Shown: piece by piece, positions 17,200-25,406 of the stretch | Numbering within the stretch: position 1 is the stretch's first letter | How the letters are laid out: each line of letters opens with the position of its first letter | Assembly (NCBI RefSeq): GCF_900178525.1 | Contig: NZ_FXDJ01000008.1 | Location: 563,001-627,000, forward strand | From: Massilibacteroides vaginae | GTDB lineage: Bacteria > Bacteroidota > Bacteroidia > Bacteroidales > Tannerellaceae | Reading direction: 5' to 3' | Length of the DNA: 64,000 nt | The notes under the pieces: model-generated | The model's database searches: none | What the model was told of the DNA's origin: nothing | What the model saw: the letters and a program-made list of their open reading frames with translations, nothing else | Translations under genes and position numbers: made by a program

Positions 17200-17832
17200 A
17201 TGGGACTATTTTCCAGACTTTTCAATAAAAAATCCGAAGATTCGGGACAAATTTCAGCTCACCATACGGAAGAGTTTATGACATTGATCCGGGTTTATTA
17301 TCAATCCGTAATCGCTACTCAATTAGGGATAACAAACCTGAACATGCTGCCCGATATGGCTTTATTTAAACGTATGTTGAAAATTCCTACACAAGGTGGA
17401 AAACTGGGAGTAGCCGAAAAGTCACGTGCCCGCAAAGTTTTAATGCAGGATTATCAGTTGAACGAGGAGTTTTTCAAAGAAATAGACCGTTCTATCAAAA
17501 GAAACTGTAAAACACCAAACGACATCAATAGTTATTTCTATAAATTTCAGGGATTCAACAGCGAGTTGTTTACGACAATGGAAAGTTTGATGAATATACG
17601 TTTTCGTTTGTCAATGCTCTTTAATGGTTTGCTTAAGAAGATGACCGCTAAAACAATTCATAAAATATTAAATCAGTCGGAATGGAAAGATATTTCTATC
17701 CAAAAAGCAGCTTGGAGTGTACGTAAATATCAAGAAGCCTTGGGATATTCCGAACAATGGATTGTTGATTTCGTATATCAGGTATTCCTCTTAGCGAAAA
17801 AAGACAACAAGCGTAAAGCAGCCAAGGGTTAA
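17200..17832 (+). CDS. Conserved hypothetical protein, predicted all-helical
   Basis: 210 aa without signal peptide or membrane segment. It begins MGLFSRLFNKKSED, an amphipathic basic N-terminus that could touch the membrane surface. The rest is rich in predicted helices with many K, E, L, M and F residues (ARKVLMQDYQLNEEFFKEID, and LMNIRFRLSMLFNGLLKKM). The C-terminus is basic (KKDNKRKAAKG). No catalytic motif is visible. I do not recognise the family beyond a conserved Bacteroidales hypothetical. It has its own -7 box and is followed 40 bp later by the phosphatase gene, so the two may be co-transcribed. Confidence 0.7.
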   Translation: MGLFSRLFNKKSEDSGQISAHHTEEFMTLIRVYYQSVIATQLGITNLNMLPDMALFKRMLKIPTQGGKLGVAEKSRARKVLMQDYQLNEEFFKEIDRSIKRNCKTPNDINSYFYKFQGFNSELFTTMESLMNIRFRLSMLFNGLLKKMTAKTIHKILNQSEWKDISIQKAAWSVRKYQEALGYSEQWIVDFVYQVFLLAKKDNKRKAAKG

Positions 17833-17872
17833 TTTGTTATTACATATTCAGCCCTTTATTGTATAGCGAATT

Positions 17873-18658
17873 ATGAAACACTTATGTCGTATTATTCTAT
17901 TATTTATAGCTATGACTTATTCTTCTTGTTCTAACAGAAACCGTTTAGAACCCACTCGGGCATTGCCTATTGAAGGGGCTTATAATGTGCGGGATCTGGG
18001 AGGATATCCGGCAGCGGATAATAAGAAAGTTAAATGGAGAAAAGTTATCCGGTCGGGGGATTTGCATCTCCTGACAGATAGCGATCTGGACTATTTTAAT
18101 GCTATTCCGCTAAAAACATATATCGACTTCCGTGATCCGCAGGAAATCGCTTCTGCTCCCGACAGAACTCCGACTTCACTCGTAAATCAGGTTTCTCTGC
18201 CGATTGAGACCGGGGATATCATAAGTATGCAAAACATCACACCGGAATTAGCGGAAACCGCGCTTGTGGATGGTAATAAATACCTCGCAAGGGAAAACCA
18301 GAAAGCTTATAAGGAATTTTTCCGCCTGCTGATGGACGATAATAACACGCCGCTTCTTTTCCATTGCTCGGCCGGAAAAGACAGGGCCGGATTTGGAGCA
18401 GCTTTATTTCTTGCCTCTCTGGGAGTAGATCGAAAGCTGATTATCGATGATTATATGCTGACCAATGAATGTCTAAAAGATAAGTATACAGATATAATAG
18501 CTCAAATGCCTTTTCTCAAACCGCTTTTTGAGGTTCGTAAAGAATATATTTCGGCTGCATTCGAAGTCATTGACAACGAATACGGCGGAGTGGATAATTA
18601 CTTGACAAATCAATTGAATGTTGACCTCAAACGTATGCGGGAACTATATACTGAATAG
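17873..18658 (+). CDS. Tyrosine-protein phosphatase family lipoprotein
   Basis: 261 aa. A lipoprotein signal ends in YSSC (Cys19). The early motif NVRDLGGYPAAD (residues 38-49) and the P-loop HCSAGKDRAG (Cys165 nucleophile, Arg171) identify the Tyr_phosphatase3 family, which includes secreted dual-specificity phosphatases acting on phosphotyrosine or phosphoinositides. The usual Thr after Arg (GKDRTG) is Ala here. Export to the cell envelope suggests it acts on extracytoplasmic or host-derived phospho-compounds; this is inference. Confidence 0.88.
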   Translation: MKHLCRIILLFIAMTYSSCSNRNRLEPTRALPIEGAYNVRDLGGYPAADNKKVKWRKVIRSGDLHLLTDSDLDYFNAIPLKTYIDFRDPQEIASAPDRTPTSLVNQVSLPIETGDIISMQNITPELAETALVDGNKYLARENQKAYKEFFRLLMDDNNTPLLFHCSAGKDRAGFGAALFLASLGVDRKLIIDDYMLTNECLKDKYTDIIAQMPFLKPLFEVRKEYISAAFEVIDNEYGGVDNYLTNQLNVDLKRMRELYTE

Positions 18659-18754
18659 TTTGGGGAGATAATGCTATAGGCTGATAAATGCTCATGCATT
18701 GTTTTTTTAACTTTCATTCCTGTCTTATTTATTCAACAACCTGTATTTCTTTTT

Positions 18755-18762
18755 TATCTTTG
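18755..18762 (+). promoter_or_regulatory. Promoter -7 box 4 nt from a GTG start (leaderless candidate)
   Basis: TATCTTTG matches TAnnTTTG. Only CGCT separates it from the GTG at 18767, so transcription would begin at or within a base or two of the start codon. Confidence 0.6.
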
Positions 18763-18766
18763 CGCT

Positions 18767-19705
18767 GTGGCAGAAGATAGTAAACGATACAATGATTTCG
18801 GGGATTTCCTGAAAAATATATTTCCTTATAAAGTTCAGAAGATTTCTGTTAACGCGGGCTTTACCTGTCCTAACCGGGATGGAACAAAAGGGCGCGGAGG
18901 ATGTACTTATTGCAATAATCAGACCTTCAGTCCGGATTATTGTCATACAGAAAAAGGGGTTGGCGAACAGTTGGATGAAGGGGTTGGTTTCTTTTCCCGG
19001 AAATATGCCGACATGAAATACTTAGCCTATTTTCAGGCATACACTAATACGTATGAACGGTTTGATAAATTAATCCCCAAATACGAAGAGGCACTATCCT
19101 ACCCTAACGTAGCCGGATTAATCATTGGTACCCGTCCGGATTGTATGCCGGAAGACTTACTCTGTTATTTTGCTGAGCTGGCCAAACGGAAATTCCTGAT
19201 GATTGAATATGGATTAGAAAGCACATTAGACCGGACGTTGGAATTAATAAACCGGGGGCACACGCATGCTGAATCGGAAGAAGCGATTCGTAGGACAGCA
19301 GCCAAGGGTATTTATACCGGAGCCCACATGATACTCGGTCTGCCGGGTGAAAGCAGAGAAGAAATACTGCATCATGCGGATGTATTATCCGCGTTGCCCT
19401 TAACAACACTCAAACTGCATCAACTACAGTTGATTCGTCATACTAAGATGGCGTATGATTTTTCAAAAAGACCGGGCGATTTCCACCTATATGAAGTAGA
19501 CGAATACATTGATCTGGTGATCGACTTTATAGAAAGATTAAACCCCTCTATTATTGTAGAGAGGTTTGTATCGCAGTCCCCCAAAGAATTATTGATAGCG
19601 CCGGACTGGGGGTTGAAGAATTATGAATTCACAGCGAAGGTACATAAACGTTTAGCTGAGCGAGAAACCTGGCAGGGACGTTTATTCACTCCTGCTTCAA
19701 CCTAA
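18767..19705 (+). CDS. Radical SAM protein, TIGR01212 (YhcC-like) family
   Basis: 312 aa starting with GTG. N-terminal RYNDFGDFLKNIFPYKVQKI matches where family members begin, so the GTG is preferred. Cluster cysteines lie in GFTCPNRDGTKGRGGCTYC (Cys34, Cys46, Cys49). Further family motifs are YFQAYTNTY near residue 88, GTRPDC near 123, and GLPGE near 194. The enzyme binds a [4Fe-4S] cluster and S-adenosylmethionine; the substrate is not established for the family. It is convergent with the DUF4251 gene and overlaps its 3' end by 20 bp. The promoter geometry suggests a leaderless transcript. Confidence 0.9.
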   Translation: MAEDSKRYNDFGDFLKNIFPYKVQKISVNAGFTCPNRDGTKGRGGCTYCNNQTFSPDYCHTEKGVGEQLDEGVGFFSRKYADMKYLAYFQAYTNTYERFDKLIPKYEEALSYPNVAGLIIGTRPDCMPEDLLCYFAELAKRKFLMIEYGLESTLDRTLELINRGHTHAESEEAIRRTAAKGIYTGAHMILGLPGESREEILHHADVLSALPLTTLKLHQLQLIRHTKMAYDFSKRPGDFHLYEVDEYIDLVIDFIERLNPSIIVERFVSQSPKELLIAPDWGLKNYEFTAKVHKRLAERETWQGRLFTPAST

Positions 19706-20171
19706 TCTCTCCATGATAAGTAATGCTTTGTTTATTCGTAGGTTGAACAAAAACCGTCGCGGTTCCGTTTGAATAAATCTGAATCCTGAATTCATATCTA
19801 TCGTCATCCGAACGGGTTGAAAATACTACGGTTGCTTTATCGTCTTTGTCGAAAGAAACATTATAATCCATTACGGGTTTTTCAAACCGCATACCATTAC
19901 CACCGCCATAGGGAACAGAATAAGCACGCCCATAATAAGGAAGATGAGAATAAATAGAATCTCCCTTAATATCAATGCTATAAAGAGAAGTCAGATTGAC
20001 AGAACGCCCGCCCATGGGGTAAGCGCGATCAATGTCTACGCGATAAGTACCACTCTCTATCAAGTCTTTTACTTGTTGCTTCTTTTCTTCTTGCTTATCC
20101 TGAGCAAAAAGGGACTGTCCCCCAAGAAAGGAGACAATCCCTAACATAATCAAAAACCTACTAATCTTCAT
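19686..20171 (-). CDS. DUF4251 family exported protein
   Basis: 161 aa from the ATG at 20171 (MKISRFLIM), which gives a normal signal peptide ending near SLFAQ; the longer frame adds a Cys-rich hydrophobic stretch and is rejected. Mature region features are IESGTYRVDIDRAYPMGGRS, SIDIKGDSIYSHLPYYGRAY and a C-terminal ITYHGEI, the DUF4251 pattern seen in many Bacteroidales lipoproteins and periplasmic proteins. Function is unknown. The gene's 3' end overlaps the radical SAM gene on the other strand. Confidence 0.8.
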   Translation of the reverse strand: MKISRFLIMLGIVSFLGGQSLFAQDKQEEKKQQVKDLIESGTYRVDIDRAYPMGGRSVNLTSLYSIDIKGDSIYSHLPYYGRAYSVPYGGGNGMRFEKPVMDYNVSFDKDDKATVVFSTRSDDDRYEFRIQIYSNGTATVFVQPTNKQSITYHGEIRLKQE

Positions 20172-20285
20172 AACCTTAAAAACTAAACACTCTATATATA
20201 TAAGACAAAAAAGACACAAAAGGTTTAATTTGAAACCTTAAATAAATAAAATTTGTATTTTTACATTTTAAAATAGATTATCATT

Positions 20286-21308
20286 ATGACTAGAACCTTT
20301 TCTTTATTTTTATTTAGTCTCCTTTTACCGGTATTGTTTTCCTGTACGGAAAGCGGTAAAACGAATCGTACCGAATGTGCACAAGAAACCGTGTCGGGGA
20401 AAAACGTAGGAGATAAAACGTTTGGTGTTGTTAATGTATCGGTAGCAGATACACGTACCAAAAACAGTTATTCGAGCGGAATGGCCACTCAACTATTGCT
20501 GGGCTCTCCTGTAAAAACCCTTGAACACGATGGTTGGTGGCAAATTGAAAGCAGTGAAGGGTATGTTTCATGGATTCCATCCAACACTTTTGTGCCTATG
20601 ACCAAAGAGGAGTTCAACACTTGGACTTCGGCTCCCAAAATTATCTTTACCGATTTCTATGGATTCTGTTATGAAACAGCAGATAAAAAACAACAAACCG
20701 TATCTGATCTGGTGTATGGCAATATGCTCAGGTTAGACGAAGAGGTGGGCAATTTTTACCGGGTTATTTATCCCGACGGACGAAAAGGATACGTTTTAAA
20801 AGATCAGGCTAAAACAATTGAGGACTGGTTGGCCGGTCATGATTTAAGTGAAGCTACTTTGCTTGAATCAGCATTTCGCATGAAAGGAATACCTTATACA
20901 TGGGGAGGAACATCTGTAAAAGGATTAGACTGCAGCGGATTTACAAAGTCTGTTTTATTTGAATTCGGAGTAATTTTACAACGCGATGCTTCTCAACAAG
21001 CAAAAACCGGCACTCCGGTTGATATTACTAACGGATACGATAATCTTTGTCCGGGAGATCTACTCTTTTTCGGCAAAGCTGCCACACCTGACAAACCGGA
21101 AAGAGTAAGACACGTCGCGTTTTACATCGGCAACAAGGAATTTATTCACGCTTCCGGCTTTATCAAAATCAACAGCTTAGATCCGGACAAACCGAATTAC
21201 GATGAACTAAACACAAAAGAGCTACTAAGTGCTTCACGTATTTTCGGATCAGTTGGTTCGGAAGGTATTCAACGTATTTCAGACAACCCCCTTTACAAAA
21301 TTCAATAA
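20286..21308 (+). CDS. NlpC/P60 murein endopeptidase lipoprotein with SH3-like domains
   Basis: 340 aa. Lipoprotein signal with Cys20 (LPVLFSC). Residues about 45-185 form two bacterial SH3-like domains. The catalytic NlpC/P60 domain follows: Cys216 in GLDCSGFTKSV, His276 in RHVAFYIG and His288 in FIHASG. The family cleaves the D-Glu to diamino-acid bond in peptidoglycan peptides. The next gene, 6 bp later, is a dipeptide epimerase, so the pair probably releases and then recycles murein dipeptides such as L-Ala-D-Glu. Close homologues in Bacteroides have the same arrangement (recollection). Confidence 0.92.
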   Translation: MTRTFSLFLFSLLLPVLFSCTESGKTNRTECAQETVSGKNVGDKTFGVVNVSVADTRTKNSYSSGMATQLLLGSPVKTLEHDGWWQIESSEGYVSWIPSNTFVPMTKEEFNTWTSAPKIIFTDFYGFCYETADKKQQTVSDLVYGNMLRLDEEVGNFYRVIYPDGRKGYVLKDQAKTIEDWLAGHDLSEATLLESAFRMKGIPYTWGGTSVKGLDCSGFTKSVLFEFGVILQRDASQQAKTGTPVDITNGYDNLCPGDLLFFGKAATPDKPERVRHVAFYIGNKEFIHASGFIKINSLDPDKPNYDELNTKELLSASRIFGSVGSEGIQRISDNPLYKIQ

Positions 21309-21314
21309 AACAAT

Positions 21315-22460
21315 ATGAAAAACTCCAGACGGGCATTCTTAAAAAAAGCAACATTTGCCACAATCGGAACAAGTATTGCAGGTTCATTGCCGGCAACTTT
21401 ATTAATTCAGCCTAAATCTATTTCTGAAAACAAAGGAAGCAGCAAGATGAAATTAAGTTTCAAGCCTTACGACTTGCAACTAAGACATGTATTCACTATT
21501 GCCAATTCTTCAAGAACAACCACACCTGTTGTACTAGCCGAAATAACTTACGAAGGTGTTACAGGCTATGGCGAAGCTTCTCTTCCACCCTATCTGGGGG
21601 AAAGTCAGGCTTCTGTAATCGAATTCCTAAAAAAAATAGACCTCAATCAGTTTTCAAGTCCATTCCTGCTTGACGATATCCTGACTTATGTTGATAAAAT
21701 AGCTGAAAACAACACAGCGGCCAAGGCTGCTGTTGATATCGCCCTGCATGATCTTGTCGGCAAATTAGTTGGACAACCTTGGCATAAACTATGGGGATTA
21801 GATAAATTGAACACGCCCTCAACAACATTCACAATAGGCATCGACACAGAAGAAGTCGTTAAGCAAAAAACACGTGAAGCAGCAGGGTTATATAATATTT
21901 TGAAAGTTAAGCTTGGGCGTGACAATGATAAAGAGATCATTAACGCTATACGCTCGGTAACCGACAAACCTATTGCTATTGATGCAAACCAGGGATGGAA
22001 AGACAAACATCAGGCGTTAGATATGATCTACTGGCTAAAAGAAAAAGGGATTGTTATGATAGAGCAACCAATGCCAAAGTATAATTTAGATGATACCGCC
22101 TGGGTAACCGAACAAAGTCCACTCCCCATCTTTGCAGATGAATCTTTCCAGAGACTACACGATGTAATGCGACTGAAAGGGGCTTTTACGGGTGTAAATA
22201 TCAAACTGATGAAATGTACAGGCATGAGAGAGGCACACAAAATATTGACCGTTGCCCGCGCGTGTAACATGAAAGTTATGATCGGATGTATGACGGAAAC
22301 TTCTTGTGCTATTTCTGCCGCCTCTCAACTTTCTCCTGCTGTAGACTGGGCCGATCTGGATGGCAATCTATTAATCGCTAACGACCTGTTTAGCGGGGCC
22401 AAGGTTGTGGATGGGGTAATAACACTTAATGATTTGCCGGGTATCGGATTAGACAAGTAA
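21315..22460 (+). CDS. Dipeptide epimerase (L-Ala-D/L-Glu epimerase-like, enolase superfamily)
   Basis: 381 aa. Twin-arginine signal SRRAFLKK (residues 4-11) followed by a hydrophobic stretch, implying export of a folded enzyme, unlike cytoplasmic E. coli YcjG. Catalytic lysines are Lys197/Lys199 (LKVKLG) and Lys297/Lys300 (NIKLMK). Metal ligands are Asp223 (DANQGW), Glu250 (EQPMPK) and Asp275 (ADES). This is the muconate lactonizing / dipeptide epimerase subgroup. Directly downstream of the NlpC/P60 gene, it probably epimerises murein dipeptides to L,L forms. Confidence 0.9.
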   Translation: MKNSRRAFLKKATFATIGTSIAGSLPATLLIQPKSISENKGSSKMKLSFKPYDLQLRHVFTIANSSRTTTPVVLAEITYEGVTGYGEASLPPYLGESQASVIEFLKKIDLNQFSSPFLLDDILTYVDKIAENNTAAKAAVDIALHDLVGKLVGQPWHKLWGLDKLNTPSTTFTIGIDTEEVVKQKTREAAGLYNILKVKLGRDNDKEIINAIRSVTDKPIAIDANQGWKDKHQALDMIYWLKEKGIVMIEQPMPKYNLDDTAWVTEQSPLPIFADESFQRLHDVMRLKGAFTGVNIKLMKCTGMREAHKILTVARACNMKVMIGCMTETSCAISAASQLSPAVDWADLDGNLLIANDLFSGAKVVDGVITLNDLPGIGLDK

Positions 22461-22541
22461 ACCGCCCCCGGTTTAATCAGATGTTTATATGCTAATAGCT
22501 TAAATAAAAGAACTAAACGTGTATAAATAGCAGGAACTTTG

Positions 22542-22549
22542 TATTTTTG
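22542..22549 (+). promoter_or_regulatory. Promoter -7 box for the P-type ATPase gene
   Basis: TATTTTTG matches TAnnTTTG, with a leader of about 22 nt. Confidence 0.55.
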
Positions 22550-22575
22550 CATTCATATTAACACATCACAAAAGT

Positions 22576-25263
22576 ATGGATAGCAAAAAATCGTTTCAAG
22601 GATTAAACGACGAACAAGTTGAAGAAAGCAGGCGTTTACATGGAGAGAACATTTTAACACCCCCTAAAAAAACTTCCTTATGGAGCCTGTTTCTGGAAAA
22701 ATTTGACGACCCGATTATACGAATACTGCTTGTTGCCTGGTTTCTGTCTATGATCATCGCCGGAGTACACTGTTGGGGACCTGAGGCAAAAGGATTTACC
22801 GCTTTTCTTGAACCAATCGGTATCTTTTTTGCCATTATTCTGGCAAGTGGCGTTGGCTTCTTCTTTGAAGTAAAAGCGAACAAAGCATTTGACGTACTCA
22901 ACACCGTAAATGACGATATACAGGTTAAAGTGATCCGAAACGGAAACATCTGCCAGGTTACACGTAAAGATGTAGTAGTAGGAGATATTATTCTGCTTGA
23001 AACCGGTGAGGAAATTCCGGCAGACGGTCATCTGATTGAAGCGATCTCTTTGCAAATTAACGAATCAACGCTGACCGGTGAACCTATAATTGCTAAAACA
23101 ACCAACGAAGCCGACTTTGATGAAGAAGCGACTTACCCGTCGAATATGGTTATGCGAGGCACAACAGTGGTAGACGGACACGGCGTGATGGAAGTAGAAT
23201 TAGTTGGCGATGCGACCAGTTATGGAAAAGTGTACGAAGGTTCGCAGATCGATAATAATGTAGAAACACCACTTCAGATTCAGTTAAAAGGATTAGCCGG
23301 AATTATCAGTAAAGCAGGATATACAATAGCCGGAGCGACTTTTATCGCGTTGGTTGCTAAAATGTTCTTAACGCAACCGAACCTTCCTCTAATGGATATG
23401 ATCAGTCATGTATTGAATATATTCATGATTGCGGTTACTTTGATCGTTGTTTCCGTGCCGGAAGGGTTGCCTATGAGTGTAACATTGAGTTTGGCACTTA
23501 GTATGAATCGGATGTTGAAAACGAATAATCTTGTTCGTAAGATGCATGCTTGTGAAACAATGGGAGCAACTACGGTTATTTGCACAGATAAGACGGGAAC
23601 ACTTACGCAAAACCAGATGCAAGTGTATAAAACAAACTTCTACAACCTGCCTGATCAACTACTAAAAGACGATGAACTAAGTAACTTGATTAAGGAAGGT
23701 ATTTCTGTAAACTCTACCGCTTATCTGGACTATTCGGAAGACAAAGTTAAAACGTTAGGAAACCCTACTGAAGCAGCCTTATTGTTGTGGTTGAATAGCC
23801 AAAATCAAAACTACCTTAATTTTCGCGAAAGCGCTCCTATTGTCGAGCAGTTGACATTCTCAACCGAACGTAAATATATGGCCACGGTAGTGACCTCTCC
23901 TTTATTAGGTAAGAAAGTTCTTTATGTTAAAGGAGCTCCGGAAATTGTTCTGGCAAACTGTAAACGCGTAGCTACCGAAGGTAATTACAAAACTGTAGCT
24001 GAAGTTAAATCCGGAATTGAACAACAATTGCTCGATTATCAGAATCAGGCGATGCGTACATTAGGATTTGCTTATCAGATTATTGATGATAATCACACAG
24101 GCAGTTTCTTTACTGAAGGAAGATTGGTTCAGGATACTGATTTGACTTATCTGGGTATCGTTGCAATCTCAGACCCTGTCCGTTCAGATGTTCCTGATGC
24201 GGTTAAAAGTTGTTTGAACGCAGGCATTTCTGTTAAAATAGTAACGGGTGATACTCCGGGAACTGCAAAAGAAATCGGCCGCCAGATTGGTATTTGGGAA
24301 CCGGAAAAAGACACAGAAAGAAACATCATTACCGGTCCCGGATTTGAAGCCTTAAGCGACGAAGAAGCATTAGATCGTGTACTCGATCTGAAGATAATGT
24401 GTCGGGCCCGCCCAACGGATAAGCAGAGACTTGTTCAATTATTACAGAAAAAAGACGCTGTTGTGGCTGTTACCGGAGACGGAACCAACGATGCTCCGGC
24501 ATTGAAAGCCGCTCAGGTAGGTCTTTCTATGGGCGATGGAACTTCTGTTGCCAAAGAAGCCAGTGATATCACAATCATAGACAACTCCTTCAGCAGCATC
24601 ACTCGCGCTGTTATGTGGGGGCGTTCGTTATACAGGAACATTCAAAAATTCCTGTTGTTCCAATTAACAATCAATGTGGTGGCATGTATTATTGTTTTGG
24701 TCGGATCAATTTTGGGAACAGAATCTCCGCTTACCGTAACTCAAATGTTATGGGTAAACCTGATTATGGATACATTTGCCGCTGCTGCTCTTGCGTCATT
24801 ACCTCCTCAGGAGCACGTGATGAAAAACAAACCGCGTAAAAGCGGTGCAAATGGTGATTTTATTATCACTAAAGAAATGGCTTACAATATATTCGGTGTA
24901 GGTATACTTTTCGTTGTGTTCCTCGTTTGTGTTTTATTGTATTTCTATCAGGACGGTACACTATCACCCTATGAATTATCCATGTTCTTTACCATTTTTG
25001 TTATGCTGCAATTCTGGAATATGTTTAATGCCAAAGCATACAGTGATAAAAAATCAGCATTCAGTGACTTTAACGACAGTAAGGTATTTCTATTTGTTTC
25101 ACTCTTAATCATTGTTGGACAGTACCTTATTGTAACTTTCGGTGGACAAATGTTTAGTGTTGTTCCGCTAACGTGGGAAGACTGGGGAATAATCATTGCA
25201 GGCACTTCAATTGTGTTATGGCTGGGCGAAATAGTTCGTTTTTTCACACGGATGAAAAAATAA
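22576..25263 (+). CDS. Calcium-transporting P-type ATPase (PMCA-like, P2B)
   Basis: 895 aa inner-membrane pump. The phosphorylated Asp338 lies in CTDKTGTLTQNQ, the actuator motif is LTGEPIIAKT, the hinge is TGDGTNDAPALKAAQVGLSM and the transmembrane ion-site helix is SVPEGLPMSVTLSLALS. Ten membrane segments are apparent, two pairs before the phosphorylation domain and six after it. The PEGLP motif and overall length match Ca2+ pumps of the plasma-membrane type, which are common in Bacteroidales. It is monocistronic with a 13-bp-stem terminator downstream. Calcium specificity is inferred from family. Confidence 0.92.
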   Translation: MDSKKSFQGLNDEQVEESRRLHGENILTPPKKTSLWSLFLEKFDDPIIRILLVAWFLSMIIAGVHCWGPEAKGFTAFLEPIGIFFAIILASGVGFFFEVKANKAFDVLNTVNDDIQVKVIRNGNICQVTRKDVVVGDIILLETGEEIPADGHLIEAISLQINESTLTGEPIIAKTTNEADFDEEATYPSNMVMRGTTVVDGHGVMEVELVGDATSYGKVYEGSQIDNNVETPLQIQLKGLAGIISKAGYTIAGATFIALVAKMFLTQPNLPLMDMISHVLNIFMIAVTLIVVSVPEGLPMSVTLSLALSMNRMLKTNNLVRKMHACETMGATTVICTDKTGTLTQNQMQVYKTNFYNLPDQLLKDDELSNLIKEGISVNSTAYLDYSEDKVKTLGNPTEAALLLWLNSQNQNYLNFRESAPIVEQLTFSTERKYMATVVTSPLLGKKVLYVKGAPEIVLANCKRVATEGNYKTVAEVKSGIEQQLLDYQNQAMRTLGFAYQIIDDNHTGSFFTEGRLVQDTDLTYLGIVAISDPVRSDVPDAVKSCLNAGISVKIVTGDTPGTAKEIGRQIGIWEPEKDTERNIITGPGFEALSDEEALDRVLDLKIMCRARPTDKQRLVQLLQKKDAVVAVTGDGTNDAPALKAAQVGLSMGDGTSVAKEASDITIIDNSFSSITRAVMWGRSLYRNIQKFLLFQLTINVVACIIVLVGSILGTESPLTVTQMLWVNLIMDTFAAAALASLPPQEHVMKNKPRKSGANGDFIITKEMAYNIFGVGILFVVFLVCVLLYFYQDGTLSPYELSMFFTIFVMLQFWNMFNAKAYSDKKSAFSDFNDSKVFLFVSLLIIVGQYLIVTFGGQMFSVVPLTWEDWGIIIAGTSIVLWLGEIVRFFTRMKK

Positions 25264-25314
25264 CTATGTTTAACAACCATGCTTAACAACATATAAATCA
25301 TCATATTTAGGTAT

Positions 25315-25346
25315 AATCCCTACATAATTCACATTATGTAGGGATT
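25315..25346 (+). terminator. Strong hairpin between the ATPase gene and pflB
   Basis: AATCCCTACATAA and TTATGTAGGGATT form a perfect 13-bp stem with a 6-nt loop, followed by GTTGTATTTTTTTT. It probably terminates the ATPase transcript. Its end touches the -33 region of the pflB promoter, so it could also act as an operator. Confidence 0.75.
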
Positions 25347-25347
25347 G

Positions 25348-25375
25348 TTGTATTTTTTTTAAATACCTACATTTG
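25348..25375 (+). promoter_or_regulatory. Promoter for pflB
   Basis: TTG at 25348-25350 and TACATTTG at 25368-25375 are separated by 17 bp, close to Bacteroidetes -33/-7 spacing. The leader would be about 28 nt. Confidence 0.6.
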
Positions 25376-25406
25376 TGCATCTTTTAAACAAAATTATAGT
25401 GAGTAT

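Noticed and set aside
18767-19705. The radical SAM gene as the maturase of the nearby Ser-type sulfatase
   Set aside because: Its motifs fit TIGR01212, with no extra C-terminal cysteine-rich (SPASM) domain as in anSME enzymes.
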